In this document: positions 15,396 to 23,789 of the stretch, piece after piece | How positions within the stretch are numbered: position 1 is the stretch's first letter | How the letters are laid out: the number at the start of each line of letters is the position of its first letter | Notes under the pieces: model-generated | Seen by the model: the letters and a program-made list of their open reading frames with translations, nothing else | Told to the model about the DNA's origin: nothing | The model's database searches: none | Made by a program: the position numbers and the translations under genes | IMG/VR virus record: IMGVR_UViG_3300017917_000723 | Span: 1-64,000 of that record | DNA length: 64,000 bases | Strand: one strand, 5' to 3' | Origin: a virus

Positions 15396-17273
15396 TTAAA
15401 TTCTTGCTAGTTCTTTAATACGAGCCAATTCTGCTAATTCTGGGTTTTGGTCTGTGCTTTGTTGTGGTGCCATTCTTTCTACAAATTTACGAGCAACTTG
15501 TTCTGCCTGTTCGCCAAACTTTTTGCCTACCATTGTTACCACACCCTCTGGGCCTTTAGGGAAAGTGTTAGATTCTTTGTCATAAAAGCTCATAATGAAC
15601 TCAGCTAATGACTTAGTATCCATACTTTCACCACTTTCGCCTCTCATTTTTCTTAGTGTATCTTTATCGCTAATGTTTCTTTCTTTTTCTTTTTCTAGAT
15701 CGTCGTGGCTAACTTTCCAGTCATCACCGCCTTTTGCCTTACGCATATACGCAGGAACATCGCTCTTCTTAGGACCGTCTGCAGATTCTTGAGGAACTGG
15801 TTCTTCTGCTGGTGCCGCTGCTGGTTCAGCAGCTACAGGTTCTTCTGCAGGTGCTTCGCCTGCTGCTGGTTCCTCTACAAAATCGCCAAAATCTAACTGC
15901 TCTAATGCTTCAGGAGCATTTAGTTCTAACCAATCTTTAACTAGACCTCGGCAGCAACTTTCTGGATCTTGTGCAGCCTGTTCTTTAATTCTCTTGTATA
16001 ATTCCGGATCTTCAATCAGTCCCTTTAGGCTCTCGATAGCATTAGTACCATCTACACCTGCAGGAAAATGTTGACCCACTAGTTCTTGTAATTTTTGTAT
16101 TGCTGCCTGTTGCTCTTCTGGATCTTCTGAAGTAACTGCAGAATCTTCACCTAAACCCATTACCCAGTTTTCAAACTTAGCAAAAGGATCAAATGTGTCT
16201 TCTTCTACATCAACGTCTTCGTTCTGCATTTCTTCTTGTGTCATTGCGACTATGTCGTCATAGCCTATCGTGTTTCCCTCTTTCATTAGTCTATATAAGA
16301 CCGGAAATACGCTTGCGATATCTTCTTTGAATGAACGAACTGTAAATTTTTCTTTAAAATCTTCTACAACTTCTTGTGGAACTTCTTCTTGGCCTTGTGC
16401 TTGGAAGTTTTCTATATATGCCTCATAATGGCTTTGTTTGCTCAGTGCCTTGATTTGTTCACGTAGGCTGTTCAAATATGATGTTGAACGCTCTACTACA
16501 GAGTTAGTTTCGGAATTCATTAGGTCGTTACGAACAACATAATTACCAAAGCTCTTTAGTGCTGCGATTTCTTCGCTCATTCTAATAATGCTCTTACCAA
16601 CCTCGTCGTAAGGAACACCGCCGTTGGCCACGTGACGTTGCATAGCACGAGCACCTGCTAGGTGAATGAATGGATATTTAAATCTTTCTCCGTCTTGATT
16701 TTCTACAAATAATGCATTAATGTGACGTGTTCTAGCGCCTGGCTGTGTATCGTCCATGACTGCTTGATTGTGTTTAATAATAAGACGTGTGTCTAAAAGA
16801 TTTTGATAGCTCATTAATCGGCTACCATACATTGAGCTTTCTGCCATAATACTTTCTCCGACGGGCTTTTGAATAGTGTTCATTTGTTGTTTAGGTTGAG
16901 CATTTTGGCTCAAAAATTCATAATCTCGTTTATCTAGATTATCCTTAGCGATATCTCTAGTATCAAAACTTAGTAGTCTGCGTTTAGCAAACCCACGTAA
17001 TTCTTTCAAGAAACCATACCAATTAGTCTTTTGCCCATCATCCATACCTTCTGTGATTCCGTGGCTGAAATAAACTTTCATTGAATTAGGTTCAGCTAGG
17101 CTAATACTAACGTGCCCAATTGGTTGTTCGCCTTCCATATAATCAAAATCAAAGAAGCGAGCCTCTTCTGGATTAATGGTTATTTGGCCTGTTTCAGCAC
17201 CTAATTTTAGGCCTGTGAAGCGGCTGCGAATTTTATAGAATAAATCTGTAGCGATATTGTTTCTTGCGTCCAT
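15396..17273 (-). CDS. large hypothetical protein downstream of gp17
   Basis: 625-residue soluble protein of unknown function, with no signal peptide. The N-terminal 130 residues form a compact domain (VYFSHGITEGMDDGQKTNWY, FAKRRLLSFDTRD). A helical middle follows, then an Ala/Glu/Pro linker near 465-505 and a helical C-terminus. An ATG at 17288 overlaps the gp17 stop, but ATG at 17273 is preferred because GATAAATA stands exactly 5 nt before it. It sits in the late head/packaging operon, so a virion or assembly role is likely but unproven. Confidence 0.82.
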   Translation of the reverse strand: MDARNNIATDLFYKIRSRFTGLKLGAETGQITINPEEARFFDFDYMEGEQPIGHVSISLAEPNSMKVYFSHGITEGMDDGQKTNWYGFLKELRGFAKRRLLSFDTRDIAKDNLDKRDYEFLSQNAQPKQQMNTIQKPVGESIMAESSMYGSRLMSYQNLLDTRLIIKHNQAVMDDTQPGARTRHINALFVENQDGERFKYPFIHLAGARAMQRHVANGGVPYDEVGKSIIRMSEEIAALKSFGNYVVRNDLMNSETNSVVERSTSYLNSLREQIKALSKQSHYEAYIENFQAQGQEEVPQEVVEDFKEKFTVRSFKEDIASVFPVLYRLMKEGNTIGYDDIVAMTQEEMQNEDVDVEEDTFDPFAKFENWVMGLGEDSAVTSEDPEEQQAAIQKLQELVGQHFPAGVDGTNAIESLKGLIEDPELYKRIKEQAAQDPESCCRGLVKDWLELNAPEALEQLDFGDFVEEPAAGEAPAEEPVAAEPAAAPAEEPVPQESADGPKKSDVPAYMRKAKGGDDWKVSHDDLEKEKERNISDKDTLRKMRGESGESMDTKSLAEFIMSFYDKESNTFPKGPEGVVTMVGKKFGEQAEQVARKFVERMAPQQSTDQNPELAELARIKELARI

Positions 17274-17278
17274 AAGTG

Positions 17279-17286
17279 TATTTATC
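17279..17286 (-). promoter_or_regulatory. late promoter GATAAATA, 5 nt from ATG
   Basis: Lies at the very end of gp17 and 5 nt before the ATG at 17273. It gives the long downstream gene its own late start and supports that start codon. Confidence 0.62.
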
Positions 17287-18871
17287 ATAAACCCATGCTG
17301 ACAAAGATCGGCATAGGCATTGATTCTTCCGTGATTTTTTCAGTCATTTTTTCGTAGACCTGCGGATCCCAGTCTGCTAGTACTTCTGCCATGCGTACTA
17401 TTAGCAGGGTAGAACTTACTAGATCGTCATGCTCTCCAGATTTAGCTTTAAAACCTAGTCCTGTAGCCACGAATGTTTTTAGCTCAGAGATAAGCGGTTT
17501 ACTGTGGATTTTCATCTTATTAGTTTCGACCATGTTCTTAAGTATAGAACATGCTGTTATCTTAGTGCGATGTGTTGTGTTAAATCCTTTGCGGAATTTA
17601 CGCACATGTCCTTTGCGTATAGGCTCTGATAAGAATAAACCTGGAAAGTTTTCCTCGCCTATATCGCTGATAACAATTAGAGCAGCTTCACCGATGTTAT
17701 TATTTTCTACAGAATAATATATCTGCGGAACTGCGCCTTTTTCTTCGCCGCGATCGTGAATATAACGAAGTATTTCTCGCATATGTTTAACCTGTTGCTG
17801 TACAGGTGTTTCGTTATGATGCCACTCTGCAACCTGCGTCATGCTAGGCATTTCATATACCTGTATAGCACCATAGTCTCCGCCCGTACCTAAACTAGGA
17901 TCAAGTGCAACTAGATATGTACATTTAGGATCGATATCTTTATACCAACGTGTTTGCCCCATAGTCATGTAAGGCTCTGATCCCTGCATTTCTACAAGTT
18001 TTACTGAATGTATCAGTGTTTCATCATAGATCAAGAATTCACATTCAAATTCTCGACGGAAACGTTCTTCACCAATCTTAGCTTTTTCTAATCTAGCCCA
18101 AGCATCATCTCGATCGGGGTGTTCGTTCCAGTGGGCAAAGAACGCAAAGAAACCGTTTTGTCCTAACTGTTGTTCGTTGCCAAACTCATCAAACTTTTTA
18201 TTTGCTTCTGTCCAGATCATAGCGAACTGATCTTCGTCGGAGTTCGGTGTTGATGTAATAATTGCTTTACCGCCTGTGGCTAGTGTTGGTGATAACGCAG
18301 TCCAGAACTCTTTGGCCTTTTCTGGCGGTTGCACGAACGCAAACTCGTCGCAGTATATTAGAGAAAGAGATTTACCACGACCGGTATTTTCTGTAGTTGT
18401 AGTTGCTTGTATACGACTTCCATTATCGTATTCGATAGTATTTCTGTTGTAGGAATAAACACCTGCACGAATAAAGTCTGGAAGGTTTTCATAGGCATAT
18501 CGATAACGATCCATGATGTCTCGAGCACCTTCGTATTTGTGTGCTGCAATTAATACCTGAACGTCTGGAACAAACATAGTATACCATAACAAATAAGCAA
18601 CTGCACATGTAGTTTTACCCATCTGTCGAGGTAACATAGCAATACACTGTTTGTTATTATGGTATGCATGGATTAGTCTTTCCTGGAATTCATAAGGTTC
18701 AAATGGAATCGATCCTCTTACCGGGTGTTGAATCTTAATAAAGTTTTTGGCAAAATACAAAGGACCATCTACAGGATCCATGCACCTTTCAAGGTGTTGG
18801 ACTTCTTCAAGAGTATACTTGATCTGGGCATGGGCCTTCTTAATTAAATTGCCGTCTAATGATTTTGACAT
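17285..18871 (-). CDS. 17: terminase large subunit gp17
   Basis: 528-residue packaging motor ATPase-nuclease (T4: 610 aa). Residues 81-87 PRQMGKT form Walker A, LIYCDEFAF near 171-179 is Walker B, and IITSTPN near 204-210 is the coupling motif. The nuclease domain starts with VALDPSLGTGGDYGA (Asp324); VENN (Glu389) and HDDLVSS (Asp482/483) complete the metal triad. Its ATG follows AGTAAATA by 5 nt with no Shine-Dalgarno sequence, just after a terminator, so it should be transcribed independently of the upstream genes. Confidence 0.96.
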   Translation of the reverse strand: MSKSLDGNLIKKAHAQIKYTLEEVQHLERCMDPVDGPLYFAKNFIKIQHPVRGSIPFEPYEFQERLIHAYHNNKQCIAMLPRQMGKTTCAVAYLLWYTMFVPDVQVLIAAHKYEGARDIMDRYRYAYENLPDFIRAGVYSYNRNTIEYDNGSRIQATTTTENTGRGKSLSLIYCDEFAFVQPPEKAKEFWTALSPTLATGGKAIITSTPNSDEDQFAMIWTEANKKFDEFGNEQQLGQNGFFAFFAHWNEHPDRDDAWARLEKAKIGEERFRREFECEFLIYDETLIHSVKLVEMQGSEPYMTMGQTRWYKDIDPKCTYLVALDPSLGTGGDYGAIQVYEMPSMTQVAEWHHNETPVQQQVKHMREILRYIHDRGEEKGAVPQIYYSVENNNIGEAALIVISDIGEENFPGLFLSEPIRKGHVRKFRKGFNTTHRTKITACSILKNMVETNKMKIHSKPLISELKTFVATGLGFKAKSGEHDDLVSSTLLIVRMAEVLADWDPQVYEKMTEKITEESMPMPIFVSMGL

Positions 18872-18876
18872 AACTT

Positions 18877-18884
18877 TATTTACT
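18877..18884 (-). promoter_or_regulatory. late promoter AGTAAATA, 5 nt from gp17 ATG
   Basis: On the minus strand AGTAAATA lies between a terminator and the gp17 ATG with a 5-nt spacer, so gp17 mRNA is predicted to be leaderless. Confidence 0.65.
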
Positions 18885-18910
18885 GAAAAAAATAGGGCCT
18901 TGCGGCCCTA
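18885..18910 (-). terminator. rho-independent terminator before gp17
   Basis: TAGGGCC - GCAA - GGCCCTA followed by a run of T on the minus strand: a 7-bp GC-rich stem with a GNRA loop. It separates the 149-aa gene from gp17. Confidence 0.9.
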
Positions 18911-18928
18911 TTTGATATATTAGCTTAA

Positions 18929-19378
18929 TTAAGCAAATGTTAAACCTGTTAACGCTACTTCAGTAATAGTAATGTCGTTTTCGGCAACACCTAACGCTGC
19001 ACCGATAGCATCTTCTAGATTTTCGTAAGAACCGTCAAACGATGTAGAAGCACCGTACCCGTTACCAGAATCTGCTTTATTAGTATTGATTAGGGCAACA
19101 AACTGGTTAGCACCACTTGCTGTTGGAATTCCTACATAATAAATTTCAGCTAAAGACTGTAGACCTCTAACAGCTTTGGACATATTACTGTTTGCTGCTG
19201 TAGGTGTTGTTGTAAAATTAATTGTTGCAGAAACAACTTTGATAGCCTGTAACTTTGGTGTACCAAAACTTGTGTAAGGACCAACGCCGCTGGCGCCGTC
19301 TCCTAAAATTTTTCTAGCATTAGCGTCAATATTACCTGTTAAACCGCCGCCGATTGCTACTCCGTATAAGTCTGCCAT
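18929..19378 (-). CDS. putative virion protein, 149 aa
   Basis: 149-residue protein, Gly/Ala/Thr-rich and low in charge, with beta-rich stretches (LQAIKVVSATINFTTTP, ITITEVALTGLTFA). It has no signal peptide or membrane segment. It follows the 244-aa acidic protein with a shared base (stop/start) and has GGAG before the ATG. A strong terminator follows. Composition and place suggest a structural or decoration protein; I do not recognise a family. Confidence 0.75.
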   Translation of the reverse strand: MADLYGVAIGGGLTGNIDANARKILGDGASGVGPYTSFGTPKLQAIKVVSATINFTTTPTAANSNMSKAVRGLQSLAEIYYVGIPTASGANQFVALINTNKADSGNGYGASTSFDGSYENLEDAIGAALGVAENDITITEVALTGLTFA

Positions 19379-20112
19379 TATTTTGCTCCTTTAGCTTCTG
19401 CTAATTTCTTTTGTAGTTCTGAACGGATCCAAGAACGTAGTTCTTCGCCTTCCATAGCCATCGGATTATCTCCTTGACGATAGCTATGCTTGTGCATAGT
19501 CTTAGGTTTATTTAGATCGTTGCCATCTGGAATAGCATCCTTAGGTTCACCAACTTCAGGCTCTGAATCTCCTACAGAATTGCCGAATGCTTCTTCTTCC
19601 TTATCTTTCTTTTCCATGTCATGGTCGTCCATGTCATGATCGCCATCGTTATCTAGATCTCCCTGTGCCTTAGAAACTTCATCGTCTCCGCCAGGCTTGT
19701 TCATGATATCAATTTCTGGCTCTTCTCCGCCTTCATCAGAGTCTAAGTCTGGTAGCATTTTTAAAGGACCCGAATCTAGATTTCCTAATTTCATCGGAGA
19801 CATCGCGCCTGGTTTATCCATTGGCTCAATTTCGATACTAGGAGCCATGCTAGGTGCAGGCTGATCCATGTCTTTGTTCACTGCTTTGATTAGATTCATT
19901 AGCTCTTCGATGTTATCTAATCCTTGTGCATTTAGATTAATGCTCATACTTGGAGGCGGAGCATCCTGTTCTTTCGGCATAGACATACCCATTGGGCTAG
20001 GAGGCATTTCTCCACACTCGTCTGTTGCCACTGGTTCTTCAACAACCGCGGCTGCTGCCGGTGCTGGCTGATCCAGTTCATTCATCTTTGCTAATAGTTG
20101 TTGAAAGTCCAT
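19378..20112 (-). CDS. acidic, Pro/Met-rich hypothetical protein in head operon
   Basis: 244-residue protein, mostly disordered. It has a short N-terminal helix (DFQQLLAKMNELDQ), then Pro/Met-rich and acidic stretches including the near-repeat GDHDMDDHDMEKKDKEEEAFG near residues 155-175. A basic helical C-terminus follows (LRSWIRSELQKKLAEAKGAK). Its charge pattern recalls prohead-core or scaffold proteins, but homology is not evident. It lies between the capsid-targeted 192-aa protein and the 149-aa protein. Confidence 0.75.
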   Translation of the reverse strand: MDFQQLLAKMNELDQPAPAAAAVVEEPVATDECGEMPPSPMGMSMPKEQDAPPPSMSINLNAQGLDNIEELMNLIKAVNKDMDQPAPSMAPSIEIEPMDKPGAMSPMKLGNLDSGPLKMLPDLDSDEGGEEPEIDIMNKPGGDDEVSKAQGDLDNDGDHDMDDHDMEKKDKEEEAFGNSVGDSEPEVGEPKDAIPDGNDLNKPKTMHKHSYRQGDNPMAMEGEELRSWIRSELQKKLAEAKGAK

Positions 20113-20114
20113 TA

Positions 20115-20693
20115 TTATTTTCCTTTGCGTGGATCTGGATTGTCTGTCTTACTCATAGGGGACACAGATCCAGCTTTATCTGCTTTTTGTTTACTAATTT
20201 TGTATTCTGCATTGAAACCATCTTTAGTACGTTGCTTAGATGCTTTCTGTAAATCTTTTAAGAAACCTTTGTTGAAATCGTCACCGAAGTAATCTTTGTG
20301 TTTGACCTTGTCGTTATAGGGCTCTTCTAATACTGCCTTACCGCTAGGTTCCATATCGGCTGTATTGTGATCTAATTCTTCTGCATCTCCGCCGTTTCTA
20401 ACACGGAAATGTGATTCAGGAACAAACCACTTGATATGTTCTTGTAATTCAGGTGCTGTAATTGGATACTCGCAAACAACTTCAAATGTTGTGACAGGCA
20501 AGTAAGTTAATTCTGGAAAATCCAGAGGAACAGATTGAATAGGAGTCGAACTCTTTTCAACTATAGTAGGATTAGCCTTGCCAATACAGTCTTTTAGATC
20601 TTCGATAAAATTCTTAGGTACGTCGCCTGCGATTTTTAATCTAAAAGGGTATGACTTTGTGTTTTCGGCCAGATATTCTTTAAAGGTCTTCAT
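20115..20693 (-). CDS. putative internal head protein with capsid-targeting N-terminus
   Basis: 192-residue protein starting MKTFKEYLAEN. This matches, position by position, the T4 internal-protein capsid-targeting sequence MKTYQEFIAE, which ends in a gp21 prohead-protease site (L/I-x-E). Cleavage after Glu10 is therefore predicted. The rest has an alpha/beta centre (TYLPVTTFEVVCEYPI) and a basic C-terminus. The ATG lies 5 nt after CATAAATA with no Shine-Dalgarno sequence. A protein carried in the head and injected with DNA is the likely meaning; its activity is unknown. Confidence 0.76.
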   Translation of the reverse strand: MKTFKEYLAENTKSYPFRLKIAGDVPKNFIEDLKDCIGKANPTIVEKSSTPIQSVPLDFPELTYLPVTTFEVVCEYPITAPELQEHIKWFVPESHFRVRNGGDAEELDHNTADMEPSGKAVLEEPYNDKVKHKDYFGDDFNKGFLKDLQKASKQRTKDGFNAEYKISKQKADKAGSVSPMSKTDNPDPRKGK

Positions 20694-20698
20694 AGTAA

Positions 20699-20706
20699 TA
20701 TTTATG
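20699..20706 (-). promoter_or_regulatory. late promoter CATAAATA, 5 nt from ATG
   Basis: Overlaps the last codons of gp16 and lies 5 nt before the ATG at 20693. Confidence 0.65.
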
Positions 20707-21184
20707 CTTTTCCGCTTAATTTTTTCAGTAGCTCGTTGCGGTCAGTAATCACATAACCCTGACCGTTAATCACATTATTTGGATCGTTGCCTGCATCATT
20801 ATCAATTTTTAACTTCTTTAGCTGTAGATCCACTGACTTTAACTTCTTTTCGATCTTATTGGTTTTGGCAGTAATAGCATTGCCCATCATAGAACTGGCC
20901 ACTTCAAAAATGCGGCTAGCATAGCGTACTTCTACGTTCATGCCTAGATCCATTAGATCGTCATAGGCCTGCTCTGCTTTTTTGGCTAGATTATCTAGTT
21001 CCTGCTCGTCTAGATTTTCTAGTTCCTGTATTTTGGGCAAAGTTTGAACTATTTTTTCTACTGCCTGATATTGCTCGTCAAGGCTGGTTACTTCTTCGTG
21101 TGTAGGAGCAGGCGGTTTTTCAATCTCAACTTTTTTAGGTTGTGATGATTCTAGATTAAAAAGTTCTTCAAGTTTTTTGGTCAT
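20702..21184 (-). CDS. 16: terminase small subunit gp16
   Basis: 160-residue helical protein (T4: 164 aa). The central signature YDDLMDLGMNVEVRYASRIFEVASSMM...AITAKTNKIEKKLKSVDLQLKKLK is characteristic of gp16. It forms rings that recognise DNA and stimulate gp17. Unlike in T4 it is separated from gp17 by three genes. The start follows gp4 by 7 nt without a Shine-Dalgarno sequence; a degenerate GATAAGTA is nearby. Confidence 0.9.
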   Translation of the reverse strand: MTKKLEELFNLESSQPKKVEIEKPPAPTHEEVTSLDEQYQAVEKIVQTLPKIQELENLDEQELDNLAKKAEQAYDDLMDLGMNVEVRYASRIFEVASSMMGNAITAKTNKIEKKLKSVDLQLKKLKIDNDAGNDPNNVINGQGYVITDRNELLKKLSGKA

Positions 21185-21191
21185 ACTTTAC

Positions 21192-21632
21192 TTATCTACG
21201 TTTTCCACCATTATGGAAAATATCATTTTCGCTAACTACCCTAAAACGTATACCCTGTTGCTTACACCATTTTCCAGCAGCTTCCCATTTGGCCATATTT
21301 TTAACATATTGTTCTTGGTTATATAAACTTTTGCCAACTTTTTCTCTTAGTGTATGGTTGCTAGGCTTTACTTCTACAACTTCTGCATGTTTGGTTCCAT
21401 TTTTATCAACATACACGATAAAAAAATCAGGCACATATATTGTGCTTTTGCCTGTCAGGGGATCTCTATATGGAATTTGAATACTTTCGCTAGCCCAATT
21501 CTGAACCCCTGGGTGTTCGTCGAGCATTCGCATAAAAACAAATTCCCATGAACTACGGGCTAAAGGAGTTTTCTTCCCAACATATTTGTCAGGGTTTTTC
21601 ATTTCAAATTTACCCTGTGCAAACTTAGCCAT
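21192..21632 (-). CDS. 4: head completion protein gp4 (TnsA-like nuclease fold)
   Basis: 146-residue protein (T4 gp4: 150 aa) with the same layout: an N-terminal GKFEMKNPDKYVG, then RSSWEFVFMRMLDEHPGVQNWASESIQIPY (T4: RSNWEKFFFEWLDKNPEIIAWGSE...IPY), then VPDFFIV and VVEVKP, the D...E-x-K nuclease-like core. The C-terminus is KWCKQQGIRFRVVSENDI. It acts at a late step of head filling or head-neck joining. It overlaps the upstream gene by one base. Confidence 0.9.
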   Translation of the reverse strand: MAKFAQGKFEMKNPDKYVGKKTPLARSSWEFVFMRMLDEHPGVQNWASESIQIPYRDPLTGKSTIYVPDFFIVYVDKNGTKHAEVVEVKPSNHTLREKVGKSLYNQEQYVKNMAKWEAAGKWCKQQGIRFRVVSENDIFHNGGKRR

Positions 21633-21997
21633 TATGCCGATATATTCCTTGTTTGATTAGGTTTAACGTCGGTGGTTCTAAAACCTAATATAGATGTCGA
21701 AATCCTGTTATTGTTTAATATTTCGCCAACTAGTTGACTCAATGACATAGCAGAAAATCCTTTAAGACTATCTAATATTTGTCCTATAGGTGTGCCGTCA
21801 ATTTTGGCTTGTCTTAATAGTGTCATAGCTACTGTGTTTGCAGCATCGTTGTCAAAACCAACTCTTTCAAAAAAAGTTACAGCTAGTGTTACATCGTTAG
21901 CTGAAAACTCCATAGGAGTTTCGCCGTATCGATCAAAATATAACTTAGTGCCGGCGGCACTATCTTCTATAACTCTTGGAGGTAAATTAGTTGCCAT
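21632..21997 (-). CDS. conserved small protein between tube initiator and gp4
   Basis: 121-residue, mostly helical protein (VTLAVTFFERVGFDNDAANTV, ILDSLKGFSAMSLSQLVGEIL), neutral, without signal or membrane segment. It starts one base after the gp54-like gene and overlaps gp4, so it belongs to the tail/head completion operon. The function is not known to me; a neck or baseplate adaptor is possible. Confidence 0.75.
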   Translation of the reverse strand: MATNLPPRVIEDSAAGTKLYFDRYGETPMEFSANDVTLAVTFFERVGFDNDAANTVAMTLLRQAKIDGTPIGQILDSLKGFSAMSLSQLVGEILNNNRISTSILGFRTTDVKPNQTRNISA

Positions 21998-21998
21998 A

Positions 21999-23075
21999 TT
22001 ATCGACCTGTTAGATTTCTCTGGGTAGCAGATGTTGTAGGTTCAGTAGAAGCACTCTTAGGAAATACACTGCCAACAACACCACCTACGGTTGAAACTGC
22101 TGTGGCAATATTTCCAGGGTTGCTTAAAATATTAACAGCTTCATACTTTAGTTGAGCGGTTGATAATGATTTTGCATTTTTATATGTGTTAACGGCTTTT
22201 ATAGCTGTTCCTAAAAATCCACCAAAACTATCAAATGCTTGACCTGATCCAATATCTCCGAACACCTGTTCTAGGCCGTCGAGTACGCCACCTTCGCCTG
22301 TAAGAGTAGCAACACCACCACCGGCAACAGATAGTGGACTAGGAGTTGAATCGTAATGTAAATTAGCAAATCCTTTTGGATTATTATAGCTAACATTTCC
22401 TGCAGAATATTTTACAGCTTCGTATTCCAATGTCATTTGGCTATCGTTAAATTCCGAAGCAGAGTAATCCATTGTTCCGTGAGTCCAAGACTTGATTCTA
22501 GGATTAACTAATGTGTAGCCGATAAATCTTCTACGACTCATTGTATAAATTGTAACGGAATCAAAGAAGGGTGCTCCTACATCATTGTCTAAACCGTATC
22601 TAAAATTATCTTTAGGAGTCTTTGTTGGTCTTAATTGACTAGCATCATATGCAGCATTTGGTTGCAATCTATCTGCGATATAGTATCCGTAATAGATCGC
22701 CCACATAGCACTAATTATACCTGCACTATCATCGTGCATTGTGATAGAGACTGGCTCATAATTAATTTGTTTGTAAACTATTTTCTTTCTATTGTATTGA
22801 TTTTTTACAACACTATCAAAGTTAAATTTAGGTAAGTCTGCTGACTTTACTAGTAGGCCAACTTCTTCTTGATGTTTGTTAGTAAAAGACGGAGCTCTAA
22901 TGGCACGTTTATTGATTTCAAATCGAACATAAAAAAGAAATTTAGTTCGAGGCGCCAACCTCATAGTATCGTCTACAAATAGACGTGTGGCATGTCGCCA
23001 GTTGGATTGTTGTCCCTTAGGGTTTAAAACACCTTCAGCAACACCGTTAAGAAATCTTGTGAAATAATTGGCCAT
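21999..23075 (-). CDS. tail-tube paralogue, gp54-like baseplate tube initiator
   Basis: 358-residue protein. Residues 75-120 (LPKFNFDSVVKNQYNRKK, YEPVSITMHDDSAG) align with the tube protein gp19 in this genome (RPKVSFEEMTLDVYNSKV, LENVTLTLRDDASG), so it shares the tube fold. A Gly/Ala-rich C-terminal region of about 110 residues follows. Size and likeness suggest the gp54 class, which nucleates the tail tube on the baseplate; gp48 or another tube adaptor is the alternative. Its ATG is 5 nt after CATAAATA and it follows a terminator. Confidence 0.68.
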   Translation of the reverse strand: MANYFTRFLNGVAEGVLNPKGQQSNWRHATRLFVDDTMRLAPRTKFLFYVRFEINKRAIRAPSFTNKHQEEVGLLVKSADLPKFNFDSVVKNQYNRKKIVYKQINYEPVSITMHDDSAGIISAMWAIYYGYYIADRLQPNAAYDASQLRPTKTPKDNFRYGLDNDVGAPFFDSVTIYTMSRRRFIGYTLVNPRIKSWTHGTMDYSASEFNDSQMTLEYEAVKYSAGNVSYNNPKGFANLHYDSTPSPLSVAGGGVATLTGEGGVLDGLEQVFGDIGSGQAFDSFGGFLGTAIKAVNTYKNAKSLSTAQLKYEAVNILSNPGNIATAVSTVGGVVGSVFPKSASTEPTTSATQRNLTGR

Positions 23076-23080
23076 ACAAA

Positions 23081-23088
23081 TATTTATG
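23081..23088 (-). promoter_or_regulatory. late promoter CATAAATA, 5 nt from ATG
   Basis: Lies between the gp19 terminator and the ATG at 23075 with a 5-nt spacer and no Shine-Dalgarno sequence. Confidence 0.68.
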
Positions 23089-23092
23089 CCAC

Positions 23093-23116
23093 AAAAAAAG
23101 CCCGGTTAAACCGAGC
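23093..23116 (-). terminator. rho-independent terminator after gp19
   Basis: GCTCGG - TTTAA - CCGGGC followed by TTTTTTT on the minus strand (one G-T pair in the 6-bp stem), 20 nt after the gp19 stop. Confidence 0.88.
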
Positions 23117-23136
23117 TTTCTTTGTTAAAGGTTTAA

Positions 23137-23787
23137 TTAACCTTGGGCTGTAGAAGCACCTGTTGTAGCTGCACCTAAAGTACGGCCAACTGCTGCGCCA
23201 ATACCACCAACTGGACTTACTGCTGCTGCACCTGCTGCAAACTGCGATAAGTTATCGTAGGCGATTGTAAGAGCAACAGTCATGTGCTCGTTGGTGCTGT
23301 AGTTAGCATCACCGTAGTCTACGTTCTGTAAGAAGCAACCGTATAGTTCAAATGTTTCTAGTGTTTCTGGAGTTAGTGTACCGTTACCACCGTCTAGTAC
23401 TTCGATACGTGTTGTGAACTTGTAATCAATACCTGAACGAGCAGATGCCTGCTCCATGAAGTCGTATTGCTTCTGGATTTGTTGTCCAACTAACTTTTGA
23501 ACTTGTCCGCTAGCATCGTCACGTAATGTTAATGTTACGTTTTCTAACGAATACTTACCAGCAAGTTTAACCTTAGAGTTATAAACGTCTAGTGTCATTT
23601 CTTCGAATGAAACTTTTGGTCTAGTAACTTCTTGAACTTGCTTTGTTAGTTCAGTTGCAGCGGCAACTCCAAATCCTAACAGGGTAACACGGAAGCGATA
23701 TTTCAACTTCGGCATTAGAAGCACCTGAGTGCTTCCTGCCGCATTGGTTGTTGGAATACCGATGTTGTTAAGTGATGTAATTGCCAT
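23137..23787 (-). CDS. 19: tail tube protein gp19
   Basis: 216-residue tube subunit (T4: 163 aa). It shows the tube pattern: LMPKLKYRFRVTLLGFG, then a long strand pair RPKVSFEEMTLDVYNSKVKL and LENVTLTLRDDASGQVQKLV, then FELYGCFLQNVDYGDANYSTNEHMTVALTIAYDN. The extra C-terminal Gly/Ala tail of about 35 residues is absent in T4. It follows the sheath gene with a 2-nt gap, has AGGAG upstream of the ATG, and is closed by a terminator, so sheath and tube share one late transcript. Confidence 0.92.
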   Translation of the reverse strand: MAITSLNNIGIPTTNAAGSTQVLLMPKLKYRFRVTLLGFGVAAATELTKQVQEVTRPKVSFEEMTLDVYNSKVKLAGKYSLENVTLTLRDDASGQVQKLVGQQIQKQYDFMEQASARSGIDYKFTTRIEVLDGGNGTLTPETLETFELYGCFLQNVDYGDANYSTNEHMTVALTIAYDNLSQFAAGAAAVSPVGGIGAAVGRTLGAATTGASTAQG

Positions 23788-23789
23788 TT

